A stretch of DNA of 64,000 bases from the NCBI GenBank assembly GCA_038146785.1, contig JAYQSI010000017.1, forward strand, positions 1-64,000, given 5' to 3'. The first letter of the stretch is position 1, and each line of letters starts with the position of its first letter. The position numbers and the translations under genes were made by a program. This document shows, piece after piece, positions 19,216 through 28,275 of this stretch. The notes under the pieces are model-generated. The model did not search any database. It saw only the letters and a program-made list of their open reading frames with translations, and was not told the DNA's origin. The DNA comes from VMDJ01 sp038146785 (lineage in GTDB: Bacteria; Pseudomonadota; Gammaproteobacteria; Chromatiales; Chromatiaceae).

Positions 19216-19231
19216 GCGGAAGATTTTGCCG
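19216..19231. promoter_or_regulatory. GCGG/TTGCCG palindrome upstream of fliD promoter (candidate FlrC enhancer)
   Basis: GCGGAAGATTTTGCCG is a variant of the palindrome found by other sigma-54 promoters. It lies about 60 bp upstream of the fliD -24 box. Confidence 0.45.
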
Positions 19232-19291
19232 GTTTTGGTGCCAGAAAACCTTTTCATTATAAAAATTCCTTTTTACCAAAGGGTTTCCAAA

Positions 19292-19307
19292 TGGCATGTC
19301 GATTGCT
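19292..19307 (+). promoter_or_regulatory. Sigma-54 promoter of fliD-fliS
   Basis: TGGCATG-TCGA-TTGCT closely matches the -24/-12 consensus, between the flaG terminator and fliD. Confidence 0.9.
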
Positions 19308-19366
19308 TAATAACTACTACACGTGTGTCCAGTAATGCATGGAAGCAGCAATGTTGAGTTTAAAGC

Positions 19367-20760
19367 ATGGCAACAGATTATCTATCGGCGCTTAAATAGT
19401 GGTTCGGGTTTAGATACAAAAGTATCGTTTCAGCGTTAGTTGAGGCGGAAAGAGCCGGCCCTCAAAGTTCAATTGATAAGCGAACAACTGCGGTTGAATC
19501 AACAATATCGGGTTTAGGGCTTTTGAAATCGGCAATGCAGACATTGAGCGATGCCTTTGCCAATTTCGATGATGCTAGAGAATTTAATTTTTCATCAGTC
19601 AGTTCAACAAATACATCCGTACTTTCTGCAACATTATCTGGGGCTACACCTGATGTCGGCACTCACAGAGTTGTTGTTGACACATTGGCAGCAAAGAGAT
19701 TCGAGTTTCAGATGAACAAACAAGCAAAACAGCTGACTTGAATGGCGGTGTTTCGGCGACATTTGAATTTACCGTTGGATCTGGCGCTACTCAGACAATT
19801 AATTTATCGGCCGGCAATGCATCACTACAAAACTTAGCAGATGAAATTAATTTGCTTGATGCTGGTGCGACTGCTCGAATTGTTGAGGTATCTTCAGGGG
19901 AGGTATAAATTATTTCTCGAGTCAGATGAAACCGGCGTCAGTAATGCAATCACTATTAATTCAGATTTTTTGAATATTGGTGTCGAAGATGTAAATCATC
20001 ATGTACAAACGGCTTCTGATGCTGTCGTTTTCTACAATAATGTTGAAATCACCAGATCTAATAATTCTATTGATGATTTGATTGAGGGTGTTGAGTTAAA
20101 TCTTCAATCAATTTCTGGCTCTGAAGATTACAGTCGAAATTGCCAGAAATACTCAAGAAGCTGTCAGTCAAATTTCATCACTTGTTGATGCAATAAATGG
20201 CTTCGAAACGATTATGGATGAATTAACAGATGTTGAGCAGGGTGGTGCTTTGGCGTCTGATTCTGAAGTGACCACGATTAGACGAAAAATTAAGGATTTC
20301 TTTTTTCAGAATGGGTCACAAGCTGGTGAGAACATCCAGCGTGCCAACGATTTAGGTATCAATGTTGATCGCTACGGTAATTTTTCTCTAGATGAAACAA
20401 AATTAACCGAGCAGTTGAATGACTAATTTTGATGAAGTGGCTACCTTTTTCACTGCGGATACGAATGGCGGTTCCTTATTGGGCGAGGCAGATAGAGGTC
20501 TTGCTGGTGATGTAAGAGCGTTGATTGATATTTATTTGAAGCCATCAGGCTCTATCCAGTCAAAAATAACAAGTCAGAATAATGTGCTTGATGATTTGAC
20601 TGACGAGCAAGTCGCTTTGGATGAGCGGATTGCGGCTAGTGAAGAGCGCCATACCGCTAAATTTACAACAATGAGTAAGATTGTTGATGAGATGAATTCT
20701 CTGCAAGAATACCTTAAGTCGCAGCTGGATAATCTTCCGTTTACCAAGAAAGAAAGTTAA
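19367..20760 (+). CDS. fliD: Flagellar filament cap protein FliD (heavily frameshifted)
   Basis: Filament cap that guides flagellin polymerisation. Following the protein across frames gives MATDYLSAL, SGSGLDTKSIVSALVEAE (around 19390-19450), SSIDKRTTAVESTISGLGLL and VSATFEFTVGSGATQTINL. The central part contains SDAVVFYNNVEITRSNNSID and the end contains VALDERIAASEERHTAKFTT and MNSLQEYLKSQLDNLPFT, a classic FliD C-terminus. At least six frame changes occur (about 19389, 19421, 19710, 19905, 20135 and 20420). The start at 19367 is inferred from the family start MATDYLS, and the repaired length of about 464 aa is normal. fliS follows 87 bp later. Confidence 0.85.
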
Positions 20761-20847
20761 TTTTTTCTTCATTTTTCTTAGTTTTATTGCCGATAAGGTT
20801 AAGCCCTTCGTGATGAAGACTTATAAGAACTTTTTGGGATTATTTTA

Positions 20848-21243
20848 ATGATTACTACTCGACGCGCTTTGCATCAATACGGCACAGTTGAAAATGAAGC
20901 AAGAGCTGAATATGCATCTCCCTACGAGTTGACTAAGATGCTTTTTTCGGGCGCATTGAAATCATTAGCCCTTATACCTGTTTTGATGGAACGAAAGGCT
21001 TTCGAGGATTGTGCTAAAGAAGTTAATCGCTCTGTAGGTATTATCAACGGTCTAAAGGATTCATTAGATTTAAGCCAGGGTGAGTTAGCTGAAAATCTTT
21101 TTCCAACTTTATGCATATATGGTCAAAGAGTTGATGAGAGCGCATCGTAATTTAGATCAAGAAGCTGTTCGTAAAGTTAGAAGTCTTCTTCAAGAGGTTG
21201 ATGAGGCTTGGAGTCAAATTCCCGTTCAATATCGTGGCTAAAA
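20848..21243 (+). CDS. fliS: Flagellin export chaperone FliS (frameshifted)
   Basis: Chaperone that keeps flagellin unfolded for export. It begins MITTRRALHQYGTVENEARA followed by YASPYELTKMLFSGALKSLA, with the FliS core INGLKDSLDLSQGELAENL. A frame change near 21105 interrupts the conserved LYxYM motif; the other frame continues YAYMVKELMRAHRNLDQEAV and ends DEAWSQIPVQYRG with a stop at 21243. The total of about 131 aa is normal. Ten bases later a second FliS-like gene begins. Confidence 0.87.
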
Positions 21244-21252
21244 GGGGCGGGG

Positions 21253-21675
21253 ATGAAGCCTAGTTTTTTAGATGATGTTACTCAATCTGATTGTGATGAA
21301 TCAGATGTTTCAATTTCATTATTCAAGCGAAACACTTTTATATGTTATTTTTACAGTTCAATAGTTAAGTCACTTGATAAGTGCATCTTTTCGCTAAAAC
21401 AGTGTGAGTCCAGTGAAATGCCCATAAAAGAAATTCGAAGGGCTTTGTCCTTAATATCGGGTTTAAAAAATGCCTTGGTTGGTAGTTCAAAGACTGCTGA
21501 ACAAATGCATCACAGCTATTCGGTTTTAGAGTCTAAGTTACAGCAATCTTTTTCTGCTAGTGATATTGAATTGCTAGGCCATATCCGTTCTACAATCCAT
21601 GAAATCGCTGAATCGTGGGATTTAGAGGAAGAGCTATTTAATTCATCAGAGTTGACCCCAAAAGTAGTTCATTAA
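21253..21675 (+). CDS. Second FliS-like chaperone in the FliT position
   Basis: 140 aa, start at 21253 behind a purine-rich AAGGGGCGGGG. It is not FliT-like by eye but follows the FliS layout: a helix near residues 25-48 (TFICYFYSSIVKSLDKCIFS), a second with IKEIRRALSLISGLKNALVG, which matches the FliS xxINxALxIIxxLxxSLD helix, a third with AEQMHHSYSVLESKLQQSF, and a last with HIRSTIHEIAESWDLEEEL, the FliS xxxLLxxIxxAW helix. It probably arose by duplication of fliS and diverged. It is likely a chaperone for an axial or cap protein (inferred). The frame is intact. Confidence 0.6.
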   Translation: MKPSFLDDVTQSDCDESDVSISLFKRNTFICYFYSSIVKSLDKCIFSLKQCESSEMPIKEIRRALSLISGLKNALVGSSKTAEQMHHSYSVLESKLQQSFSASDIELLGHIRSTIHEIAESWDLEEELFNSSELTPKVVH

Positions 21676-22116
21676 ATTAGCCTGTGTTGCTTAAAAACTT
21701 GTCTTTAAGGGGTATGGGGCTGAGTTACTTCAAATCTTTAGTTATTTTTTTCGGCCCAAAAAGAAAAATCAGAATTTTTTAGGGACTATACCGGAATAAT
21801 CAGTAATCTTTACTTAGCAAAATATCTATTTAGTATTTAAAATCAATAACTTAATTCTTGATCAAAAGAGTAGGTTTTTGCGGCGCAAAAAAGTTTCTCC
21901 AATGAAAACAATGAGTTAGTTTCAATTAGGATAATCCTTACATCTTTTTTACTTGACCCACTGACAAAGTGTCATTAATTTGGCATTTCGTTAGATGGTG
22001 GTCTAACGTTTCTCAAATTCGATGAATCTGATTTCCGATTTGGACATCATTTCGTCAAAAACTCGACTTAACGTGCTAGCGCGTTAATAGAATAACGATA
22101 AGAAAGAGAGGAAACG
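21676..22116 (+). promoter_or_regulatory. 441-bp fleQ upstream region with four inverted repeats
   Basis: No gene and no FleQ N-terminal domain is found in any frame. AT-rich. It contains TTTTTGCG-G-CGCAAAAA (21875-21891), TGACA-AAG-TGTCA (21962-21974), CGTTAGA-N6-TCTAACG (21989-22008) and TTAACG-N8-CGTTAA (22068-22087, just before the ribosome site). GTCAAAAACTCGAC at 22054-22067 is a weak match to the FleQ box GTCAATAAATTGAC and could be an autoregulatory site. A weak -35/-10 pair (TTGACC, 17 nt, TAATTT) begins at 21953. Master-regulator promoters are often densely controlled; which proteins bind is unknown. Confidence 0.55.
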
Positions 22117-23241
22117 ATGTCGGTTGATCAGTTGCGTACGATGCTAATTGGCTCTTCCGAGATCATGGAAGATCTTCGTAAGCAGATTGCTCAAGTGGCA
22201 AATACGACGGCAACAGTCTTAGTTTGGGGTGAGTCCGGCACGGGTAAAGAACTGGTTGCTAGTGGTATTCATTCTCTCTCCTCACGTTTTGCTAAAAATC
22301 TTGTTCCGCTTAACTGTGGCGCTATCCCAAAAGAATTATTTGAAAGTGAACTTTTCGGCCATGAAAAGGGCGCGTTCTCAGGTGCGATCGCGGCGCGGAC
22401 AGGTCGTTTTGAGTTAGCCCATGAAGGTACGTTGTTCCTCGATGAAATTGGTGAAATGCCAATGGATATGCAGGTCAAAATGCTTCGCGCACTACAGGAG
22501 CGAGTTATCGAACGGGTGGGTGGCGGTATGCCGCATCCGGTTGACGTACGTATTGTTGCAGCCACTAACCGTTGTTTGGAAACAGCCATTACTGAAGGCT
22601 TATTCCGTGAAGATCTTTTCTATCGCTTAAATGTGTATCCGATCATTGTTCCACCTTTACGTGAACGTGGTGAAGATGTGATTGAGCTGTTTAATCATCT
22701 TGCGGAAGGTTTTGCGCTTGAAGGATATGAGCCAATTACGCTTAGTGGCTATGCGCGTATAGAGTTACTGGCACGCAATTGGCCGGGTAATGTGCGTGAA
22801 CTGAGCAACTTAGTTGAACAGATGTCGATTCGCTATCCAGGTGAAGAAATTACGCTAGAAATGTTACCGCCCGCGAGTCGTCGCCAGGTGCAATCGATCA
22901 ATTGTTCACCTTCACATATGGCGCCAAGTAATTTTGATCCAGCAAGTGGTGCGCAGTTGAGTGATGCGACCTCAAGTGAGGAGCAAGCCGCTTTGTGGGC
23001 AATTTCGTCTGGTTCACAATCAGCTCTAACGGCGCCTTCAGACGCTGATTTGGAAGAAGGTATCGATCTCAAAGAGCATCTTCGTCAGGTTGAGGTGGGC
23101 TTTATTGAGCGTGCGCTTTTTTTAGAAACAGGTAATGTCACCAGTGCAGCAAAGTTACTGGGTCTGCGTCGTACGACCTTGATCGAGAAGATTAAAAGCA
23201 CGAAATTTCCTATTCTGACGGCGCTGTGTCTGGCGCTTTAG
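22117..23241 (+). CDS. fleQ: FleQ/FlrA-like sigma-54 activator lacking N-terminal domain
   Basis: AAA+ activator that would start the flagellar cascade with RpoN. 374 aa against about 490 for FleQ. The AAA+ domain begins at residue 10 (LIGSSEIMEDLRKQI), so the FleQ REC-like N-terminal domain is missing. Walker A is GESGTGKE (38-45); Walker B is LFLDEI (106-111). The sigma-54 contact loop is GAFSGA (85-90) rather than GAFTGA. The C-terminal Fis-type helix-turn-helix, AAKLLGLRRTTLIEKIKS, has the RRTTLxEK pattern typical of FleQ and FlrA. AGAGAGGAAACG precedes the start. An upstream start is excluded by non-coding sequence. A terminator separates it from flrC. Confidence 0.8.
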   Translation: MSVDQLRTMLIGSSEIMEDLRKQIAQVANTTATVLVWGESGTGKELVASGIHSLSSRFAKNLVPLNCGAIPKELFESELFGHEKGAFSGAIAARTGRFELAHEGTLFLDEIGEMPMDMQVKMLRALQERVIERVGGGMPHPVDVRIVAATNRCLETAITEGLFREDLFYRLNVYPIIVPPLRERGEDVIELFNHLAEGFALEGYEPITLSGYARIELLARNWPGNVRELSNLVEQMSIRYPGEEITLEMLPPASRRQVQSINCSPSHMAPSNFDPASGAQLSDATSSEEQAALWAISSGSQSALTAPSDADLEEGIDLKEHLRQVEVGFIERALFLETGNVTSAAKLLGLRRTTLIEKIKSTKFPILTALCLAL

Positions 23242-23307
23242 CTCGCGTTTAATCGTCCAAGACCGTCATCTTTGCCTGTGGATAAGTCTGTGGGAAAATT
23301 GCCGCTT

Positions 23308-23328
23308 TGACGGTTTTCCGTCATTTTT
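23308..23328 (+). terminator. Terminator after fleQ
   Basis: TGACGG-TTTT-CCGTCA followed by TTTTT, 66 bp after the fleQ stop. The site TGGGAAAATTGCCGC at 23291-23305, just upstream, is a partial copy of the GCGGCAA palindrome. Confidence 0.75.
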
Positions 23329-23426
23329 GAGTCCCTCTTATTCCCGCTGTTGTGTTTATCATACAGCATTACAAAAGATATTAACTTCAATTAATTCAAT
23401 AATTTATATTGATTTTTGCCAGTCTA

Positions 23427-23444
23427 GCGGCAAGAATATTCCGC
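23427..23444. promoter_or_regulatory. GCGGCAA palindrome at flrC promoter (candidate FlrC site)
   Basis: GCGGCAAGAATATTCCGC, 2 bp upstream of the flrC -24 box. It has the same length and arms as the flgF site. A second, inverted pair (TTGCC at 23416 with GGCAA at 23429) overlaps it. The position fits autoregulation. Confidence 0.5.
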
Positions 23445-23446
23445 TT

Positions 23447-23462
23447 TGGCATATCTATTGCA
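23447..23462 (+). promoter_or_regulatory. Sigma-54 promoter of flrC
   Basis: TGGCATA-TCTA-TTGCA, correctly spaced -24/-12, 58 bp upstream of the flrC start. Confidence 0.9.
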
Positions 23463-23519
23463 TAACCCTACCAAAATAGAAGGTCGTTGGAATCGACGAC
23501 ACACGTTTAGGGTAATTGG

Positions 23520-24941
23520 ATGTCACAACATAAAGTCTGTATCGCACTGTTGGATTCGCAGCCGTCGGCTAAATCAAATCTTGCGTCCATATTGAGTGAT
23601 GAGCGCATTAAGACGCTGGCGCTTGATGATGTGCGTGCGTTACATGAGGCGGCTAGCAAAGAAACTATCGATATGGTGATGTTGCATCTCGGTGATGATG
23701 CCTGCTTTATGGAAGCGGTTGTCCATCAGATGCAGCTGTCGTTGCTGGATTGTCCTGTTATTGCGGTCGTGGGTCAGGGTGAGGTTCAAGCTGCAATTGA
23801 TGCGATACGCATGGGGGCTCGACATGTGTTGCCACTGCCAATTCAAGTCGATGCCCTAGAAGATGCCTTGAATGATGTTCTTGCGGTCAATGAGAGCTCA
23901 GGTTTTACTTGTGAAGCAGAGCAATCACGACAGTTGCTTGCGTTAGCTGATCGTGTCGCGCAAACCGACGTTACGGTATTGATCAACGGTGAGTCTGGCA
24001 CGGGTAAAGAAGTCTTAGCGCAACATGTGCATATGCAATCACCTCGCGCTGCGAAGCCATTCATTGCGGTTAACTGCGCTTCAATTCCTGAGAGCATGCT
24101 TGAGGATATGTTGTTTGGTCATGAAAAGGGTGCCTTTACAGGTGCGCATCAGCGACACGAAGGTCTTTTTGAACAGGCACATCGAGGCACAATCTTTTTA
24201 GACGAGATTGGTGAGATGCCGTTGGTTCTTCAAGCCAAGATTCTGCGTGTTTTACAAGAGCGTGAGCTGCGTCGTTTAGGTGGTAACGAGATTGTTAAGT
24301 TAGATGTGCGCGTTGTTACCGCAACAAATCGTGATTTAGCAGAATGTGTTGCTGATAAAGAGTTCCGTGAGGATCTTTACTACCGCCTAAATGTCTTTCC
24401 GTTAAAGATTGCGCCATTGCGTGAACGTGAAGAAGACATTATTCCAATTGCCAAAGCTTTGTTGAAGAAGCATCAAGGTGTTGTTGGTCGAAAATGTAAA
24501 TTATCAAAGGCTACAGAGCAGTTCATGTTGGCTTATCCATGGCCTGGTAACGTGCGTGAATTAGAAAACGTCATCCAGCGGGCAATGGTCCTAGCTTTTG
24601 ATGGAAAAATTGAGATTGATCATTTATTGCTAGAGCAGGCTCCAATAACAAAACCTTCTCTTAAGGAAACACATGAGGCAAGAACGGCTGAAATTAATTC
24701 ACAGCCTTATGTGGAGCAAGCCCATAAGCTCAATGCTATTGATAGCGCTGTTGATCAGGTAGAGAACGATAGTGCGGGTCTTAGTGATCTGACGTGGAAA
24801 AGTGAATCGCGCGTTATTTTAGATACGTTGACACACTTTAGTGGCAATCGAAAAAACACCGCAGAAAAGTTGGGCATAAGCCCACGCACTCTGCGTTACA
24901 AATTAGCGAAATTAAAAGAAGAAGGTGTTGCTATCCCTTAA
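23520..24941 (+). CDS. flrC: FlrC/FleR-like sigma-54 activator with degenerate receiver
   Basis: Second-tier sigma-54 activator for rod, hook and filament genes. 473 aa. Residues 1-120 have the receiver fold pattern, but the key residues are lost: His56 stands where the phosphorylated Asp should be (DMVMLHLGDD), only one acidic residue remains at the Asp pair (LLDSQ), and the conserved Lys is Leu (HVLPLP). The AAA+ domain follows, with Walker A GESGTGKE and the normal GAFTGA loop, then a Fis-type HTH (NTAEKLGISPRTLRYKLAKL). The FlrB/FleS kinase that normally precedes it is absent. The protein is therefore probably not controlled by phosphorylation. Confidence 0.85.
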   Translation: MSQHKVCIALLDSQPSAKSNLASILSDERIKTLALDDVRALHEAASKETIDMVMLHLGDDACFMEAVVHQMQLSLLDCPVIAVVGQGEVQAAIDAIRMGARHVLPLPIQVDALEDALNDVLAVNESSGFTCEAEQSRQLLALADRVAQTDVTVLINGESGTGKEVLAQHVHMQSPRAAKPFIAVNCASIPESMLEDMLFGHEKGAFTGAHQRHEGLFEQAHRGTIFLDEIGEMPLVLQAKILRVLQERELRRLGGNEIVKLDVRVVTATNRDLAECVADKEFREDLYYRLNVFPLKIAPLREREEDIIPIAKALLKKHQGVVGRKCKLSKATEQFMLAYPWPGNVRELENVIQRAMVLAFDGKIEIDHLLLEQAPITKPSLKETHEARTAEINSQPYVEQAHKLNAIDSAVDQVENDSAGLSDLTWKSESRVILDTLTHFSGNRKNTAEKLGISPRTLRYKLAKLKEEGVAIP

Positions 24942-24974
24942 TGGATTAGCAATAAATTTGTGTGAGAGTTAAAA

Positions 24975-25304
24975 ATGACTGATGCAATATCTACGGCAAA
25001 TATGCAATCGATGATTACTCGGATGCGCATGATGGCAAATCAAATTTCGCCAGATGCGTCTAGTGGCATGCCTGCAGCTCAAGGGGCTTCATTTGGTGAG
25101 AGTTTGAAAGCATCACTCGATAAAGTTAACGAGCTGCAAATGGTAGCGAAAGATAAAACGACCTCATTTGAGTTAGGTGAAGATATTTCAATTACCGAAG
25201 TGATGTTGGCTAAAGAGAAAGCCAGTATTGCTTTTGAAGCGACGTTGCAAGTGAGAAACAAGGTTTTGACTGCATATCAAGAGATTATGCAGATGCCTGT
25301 TTGA
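24975..25304 (+). CDS. fliE: Hook-basal body protein FliE
   Basis: Links the MS ring (FliF) to the rod. 109 aa, family size. The C-terminal signature is intact: VNELQMVAKDKTTSFELG, DISITEVMLAKEKASIAFEA, VRNKVLTAYQEIMQMPV. It lies 33 bp after flrC and 28 bp before fliF, and no separate promoter is visible, so it probably shares the flrC promoter. The frame is intact. Confidence 0.92.
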   Translation: MTDAISTANMQSMITRMRMMANQISPDASSGMPAAQGASFGESLKASLDKVNELQMVAKDKTTSFELGEDISITEVMLAKEKASIAFEATLQVRNKVLTAYQEIMQMPV

Positions 25305-25332
25305 TTAAACGCATTATTGAGAATAGCGAACT

Positions 25333-27147
25333 ATGGCTGAACAAGAACTCGCAATGCCACAAGGCACTGATATGGCGGCAGCAGGGGTAGGTGACCTAGC
25401 AGCAATCTGACAATGGATCTGCAGCAAACGGGCTAGCAGAGAAAACAGATAGTGCTGTTTCTAAAGTTGCTGCAAAAGCCTTTAAGGCCTCTGATTTTAT
25501 GGCGCAACCTGCAGTGCAGCGTGCAATACCTGCCATTATCGCATTGGCTATTTTGGTGGTTTCGTTAGTGATTTATTCGGTGTTTACCGGTAGCTCACAT
25601 CGTCCTTTGTATGAAAATCTGAGTGAAGAGGATCGCTCAGCTGTCTATGCGGCTTTGCAAGAGGCCGGCATTGATGCGCGCATTCAACAAAGTAACGGCA
25701 TGATCACTGTGTCTGATGAAGATTATCATCGCGCAAAATGATGTTGGCTTCACAAGGTTTGCCACAAGGTTCGGCGACTGGTGGATTTGAAATGATCCGT
25801 GGTGAACAATCACTGGGCACCAGTCAGTTTATGGAGCAGATGCGTTATCGATTAGCGATTGAAGAAGAGTTGGCAGCTTCTATATCCACGATTAATTCAA
25901 TTAAAAAGCTCGCGTTCATTTAGCGATTCCTAAGCAATCAGTCTTTATACGTGATCGAGAGAAGCCGAAGGCCTCGGTTGTTGTTTGGCCGCACGGTGGA
26001 CGAGTTGTATCAGACAGTCAGGTTCAAGCGATTGTTAATATGGTGGCATCGAGCGTGCCATTTATGGATGCCGAGTCTGTCTCGGTTGTTGATCGTTTTG
26101 GTAACTTATTGCATTCAAGTACAAATTCACCTGAGATGAAGATGAGTAACGAGAAAATGCGTTACCGTCGTTCTTTGGAGGAGATGTACCGCAGTCGAAT
26201 TGTTGCTTTGCTGACACCTTTTATGGGTCAGGAGAATATCCATGTTGAAGTAAATGCTGAGGTTGACTTCACCACGGTTGAAAGCATGAGCGAATCCTTC
26301 CCTGGGCAAAATGTTACTCGTAGTGAGCAACTGTCTGAGCGACGTAATGCAAGTAAAGAGGCTGTTGGTATTCCAGGTGCGATGTCTAATCAAGCACCGG
26401 TTGAAGGTGAGCTTGTAGCATCGGGTCAAGGTGAATGCGCAGGTAAGAGTAAATCAGGTTCGGAAAACGGCTGCAGTTAATCATAACTCAACACGTAATT
26501 ATGAAGTTGATCGCACGATTCGACACGAGAAAAAACTTGCTGGCCATTTAACAAAATTGACAGTCGCGATGGTGCTTGATGCGCCTAAGCCAGCTGAAGG
26601 TGAAGAGGCTAAGCCACAAAAAAGTGTTGAGGAGCTTAGAAACGCTAATTAAAGGGTGCTATTGGCTTTAATGAAGCACGAGGCGACTCAGTTGTTGTGA
26701 TGTCAACTGCCTTTGAAGAGTTGCCACAAGCTGAAGAGATTCCGTTGTGGAAAGACCCTGATATGCAATCGATTGCTCGTCAGATGCTGGTGGTGATTGC
26801 ATTCATCTTGCTCGTATTGTTTGTTTTCCGTCCTTTGATTCGCAATGTGGTCAACCCTGGCACTATGGTGAGCGGTCAGCAGGTGGCCATCGGTCCTGAT
26901 GGACAGCCAATTGCAATTGGTGCAGATGGATTGCCGCATGATGAAAATATGATGCGTGAAGGTGAGACGCTTGAAGAAATGAAGGCTCGCTTGAAATCCT
27001 AAGAAGAAGTCGTCAATTTCTGCAGATATGCTTGATACCGCTAACACTTATGATGACAAGGTTGCCTTGGTGCGTATGTTGGTATCTGAAGACTCACGCC
27101 GCGTTGCAAACGTAATGCGTGGCTGGTTAAAGCGTGATATTGGTTAA
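25333..27147 (+). CDS. fliF: Flagellar MS-ring protein FliF (heavily frameshifted)
   Basis: MS-ring subunit, inner membrane. The N-terminus MAEQELAMPQGTD starts at 25333 and the protein continues across frames: VQRAIPAIIALAILVVSLVI (first membrane helix), RPLYENLSEEDRSAVYAALQ, GFEMIRGEQSLGTSQFMEQM, ARVHLAIPKQSVFIRDREKP, NSTRNYEVDRTIRHEKKLAG and MLVVIAFILLVLFVFRPLIR (second helix). The C-terminal FliG-binding tail NTYDDKVALVRMLVSEDSRR ends KRDIG with a stop at 27147. About six indels occur (near 25400, 25735, 25910, 26440, 26645 and 27000), yet every family block is present in order, which argues for sequence error. Confidence 0.85.
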
Positions 27148-27158
27148 GGGGATTCATA

Positions 27159-28215
27159 ATGGCTGAAGCTGCAGTAATGGACGATCAACAAGAACATTCT
27201 ATTGAACTCGAAGAAGAGCTGCGTCTTTTATCACCGACACAAAAACAGCATTGCTGATGATGCTATTAGGTGAGGAAGAAGGCGGCCAATATCTTGACTC
27301 ACTTGGAGCCACGTGAGGTGCAGCATCTTGGCGCAGCGATGGTGTCCATTCAAGAGATCTCCCAAGAAGCGGTAAGTGCTGTTCTTGATGAGTTTATTGC
27401 GACGATTAAGCACCAAACTAGCTTGGGCTTCGGCACCTCTGATTACGTTGAAAGTGTGCTTGTTAAGGCGCTGGGTGAAGACAAGGCGTCTAGTGTTATG
27501 GGGCGTATCATGCCGCGTAAAAGTACAGGTGGTCTTGAGATTCTAAGATGGATGGATGCGCGTTCGATATCAGAAATGATTCGTGGTGAACATCCTCAAA
27601 TTATCGCCATTATCTTAGCGTTCTTAGATTACTCCTTAGCTGCTGACGTCTTGAGCTATTTGGATGAAGCCATTCGTCCTGAAGTGATGATGCGTGTGGC
27701 GAATCTCGAAACCATTCAGCCAGAAGCGCTTGGATGAGCTTGAAGTGATCATGAAACAGCAGTTTGCTAATAACTCTGCGGTTAAATCATCAAGTGTGGG
27801 TGGTGTGGTTGCTGCAGCGAAGATTATGAACTTTACCAAGACTGAAATTGAAGGCGCGATTATGGGCTCAATGGAGTCTGCTGATCAGGATCTTGCACAG
27901 CGTATTCAAGACAATATGTTTGTCTTTGATAACTTGGTTGGTATTGATAACAAGAGTATTCAAGTGCTTATGCGTAACATTGAGACTGATATGTTAATGA
28001 CTGCCTTGAAAGGTGCTGACGAGGAAGTTAAGGATAAGTTCCTTGAAAATATGTCTAAACGTGCGGCGGAAATGTTCTTGGATGACATGGAAGCTAAAGG
28101 CCCAATTCGTCTCTCTGAGGCTGAAGAGGCTCAGAAACAGATTTTGCGTCAGGCGCGTAAGTTATCTGATGCTGGTGAAATTGTGTTAGCAGGTCGTGGC
28201 GATGATTTTGTCTAA
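27159..28215 (+). CDS. fliG: Flagellar motor switch protein FliG (frameshifted)
   Basis: C-ring rotor protein that meets the stator. It starts MAEAAVMDDQQEHSIELEEE at 27159. Frame changes near 27240, 27283 and 27730 split it. The pieces read KTALLMMLLGEE, AANILTHLEPREVQHLGAAM, MIRGEHPQIIAIILAFLDYS, MKQQFANNSAVKSSSVGGVV and DMLMTALKGADEEVKDKFLE. The C-terminal torque helix AAEMFLDDMEAKGPIRLSEA and the ending LAGRGDDFV are intact. The repaired length is about 350 aa. It follows fliF by 11 bp. The EHPQ and FxF motifs expected of FliG-M are present or interrupted only by the breaks. Confidence 0.86.
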
Positions 28216-28275
28216 GATTTGTAAATCTGGACTTTGTGATGATGGGATAACCCATTGGGATCAAAATCTGAGTTC

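Noticed and set aside
20770..20796. GCCGATAA before fliS, possible FliA promoter
   Set aside because: The -10 matches perfectly but the -35 position (CATTTTTC) has little in common with TAAAGTTT, so I did not list it.
21253..21675. Calling the gene after fliS fliT
   Set aside because: Position fits, but the helix pattern follows FliS and no FliT feature is seen.
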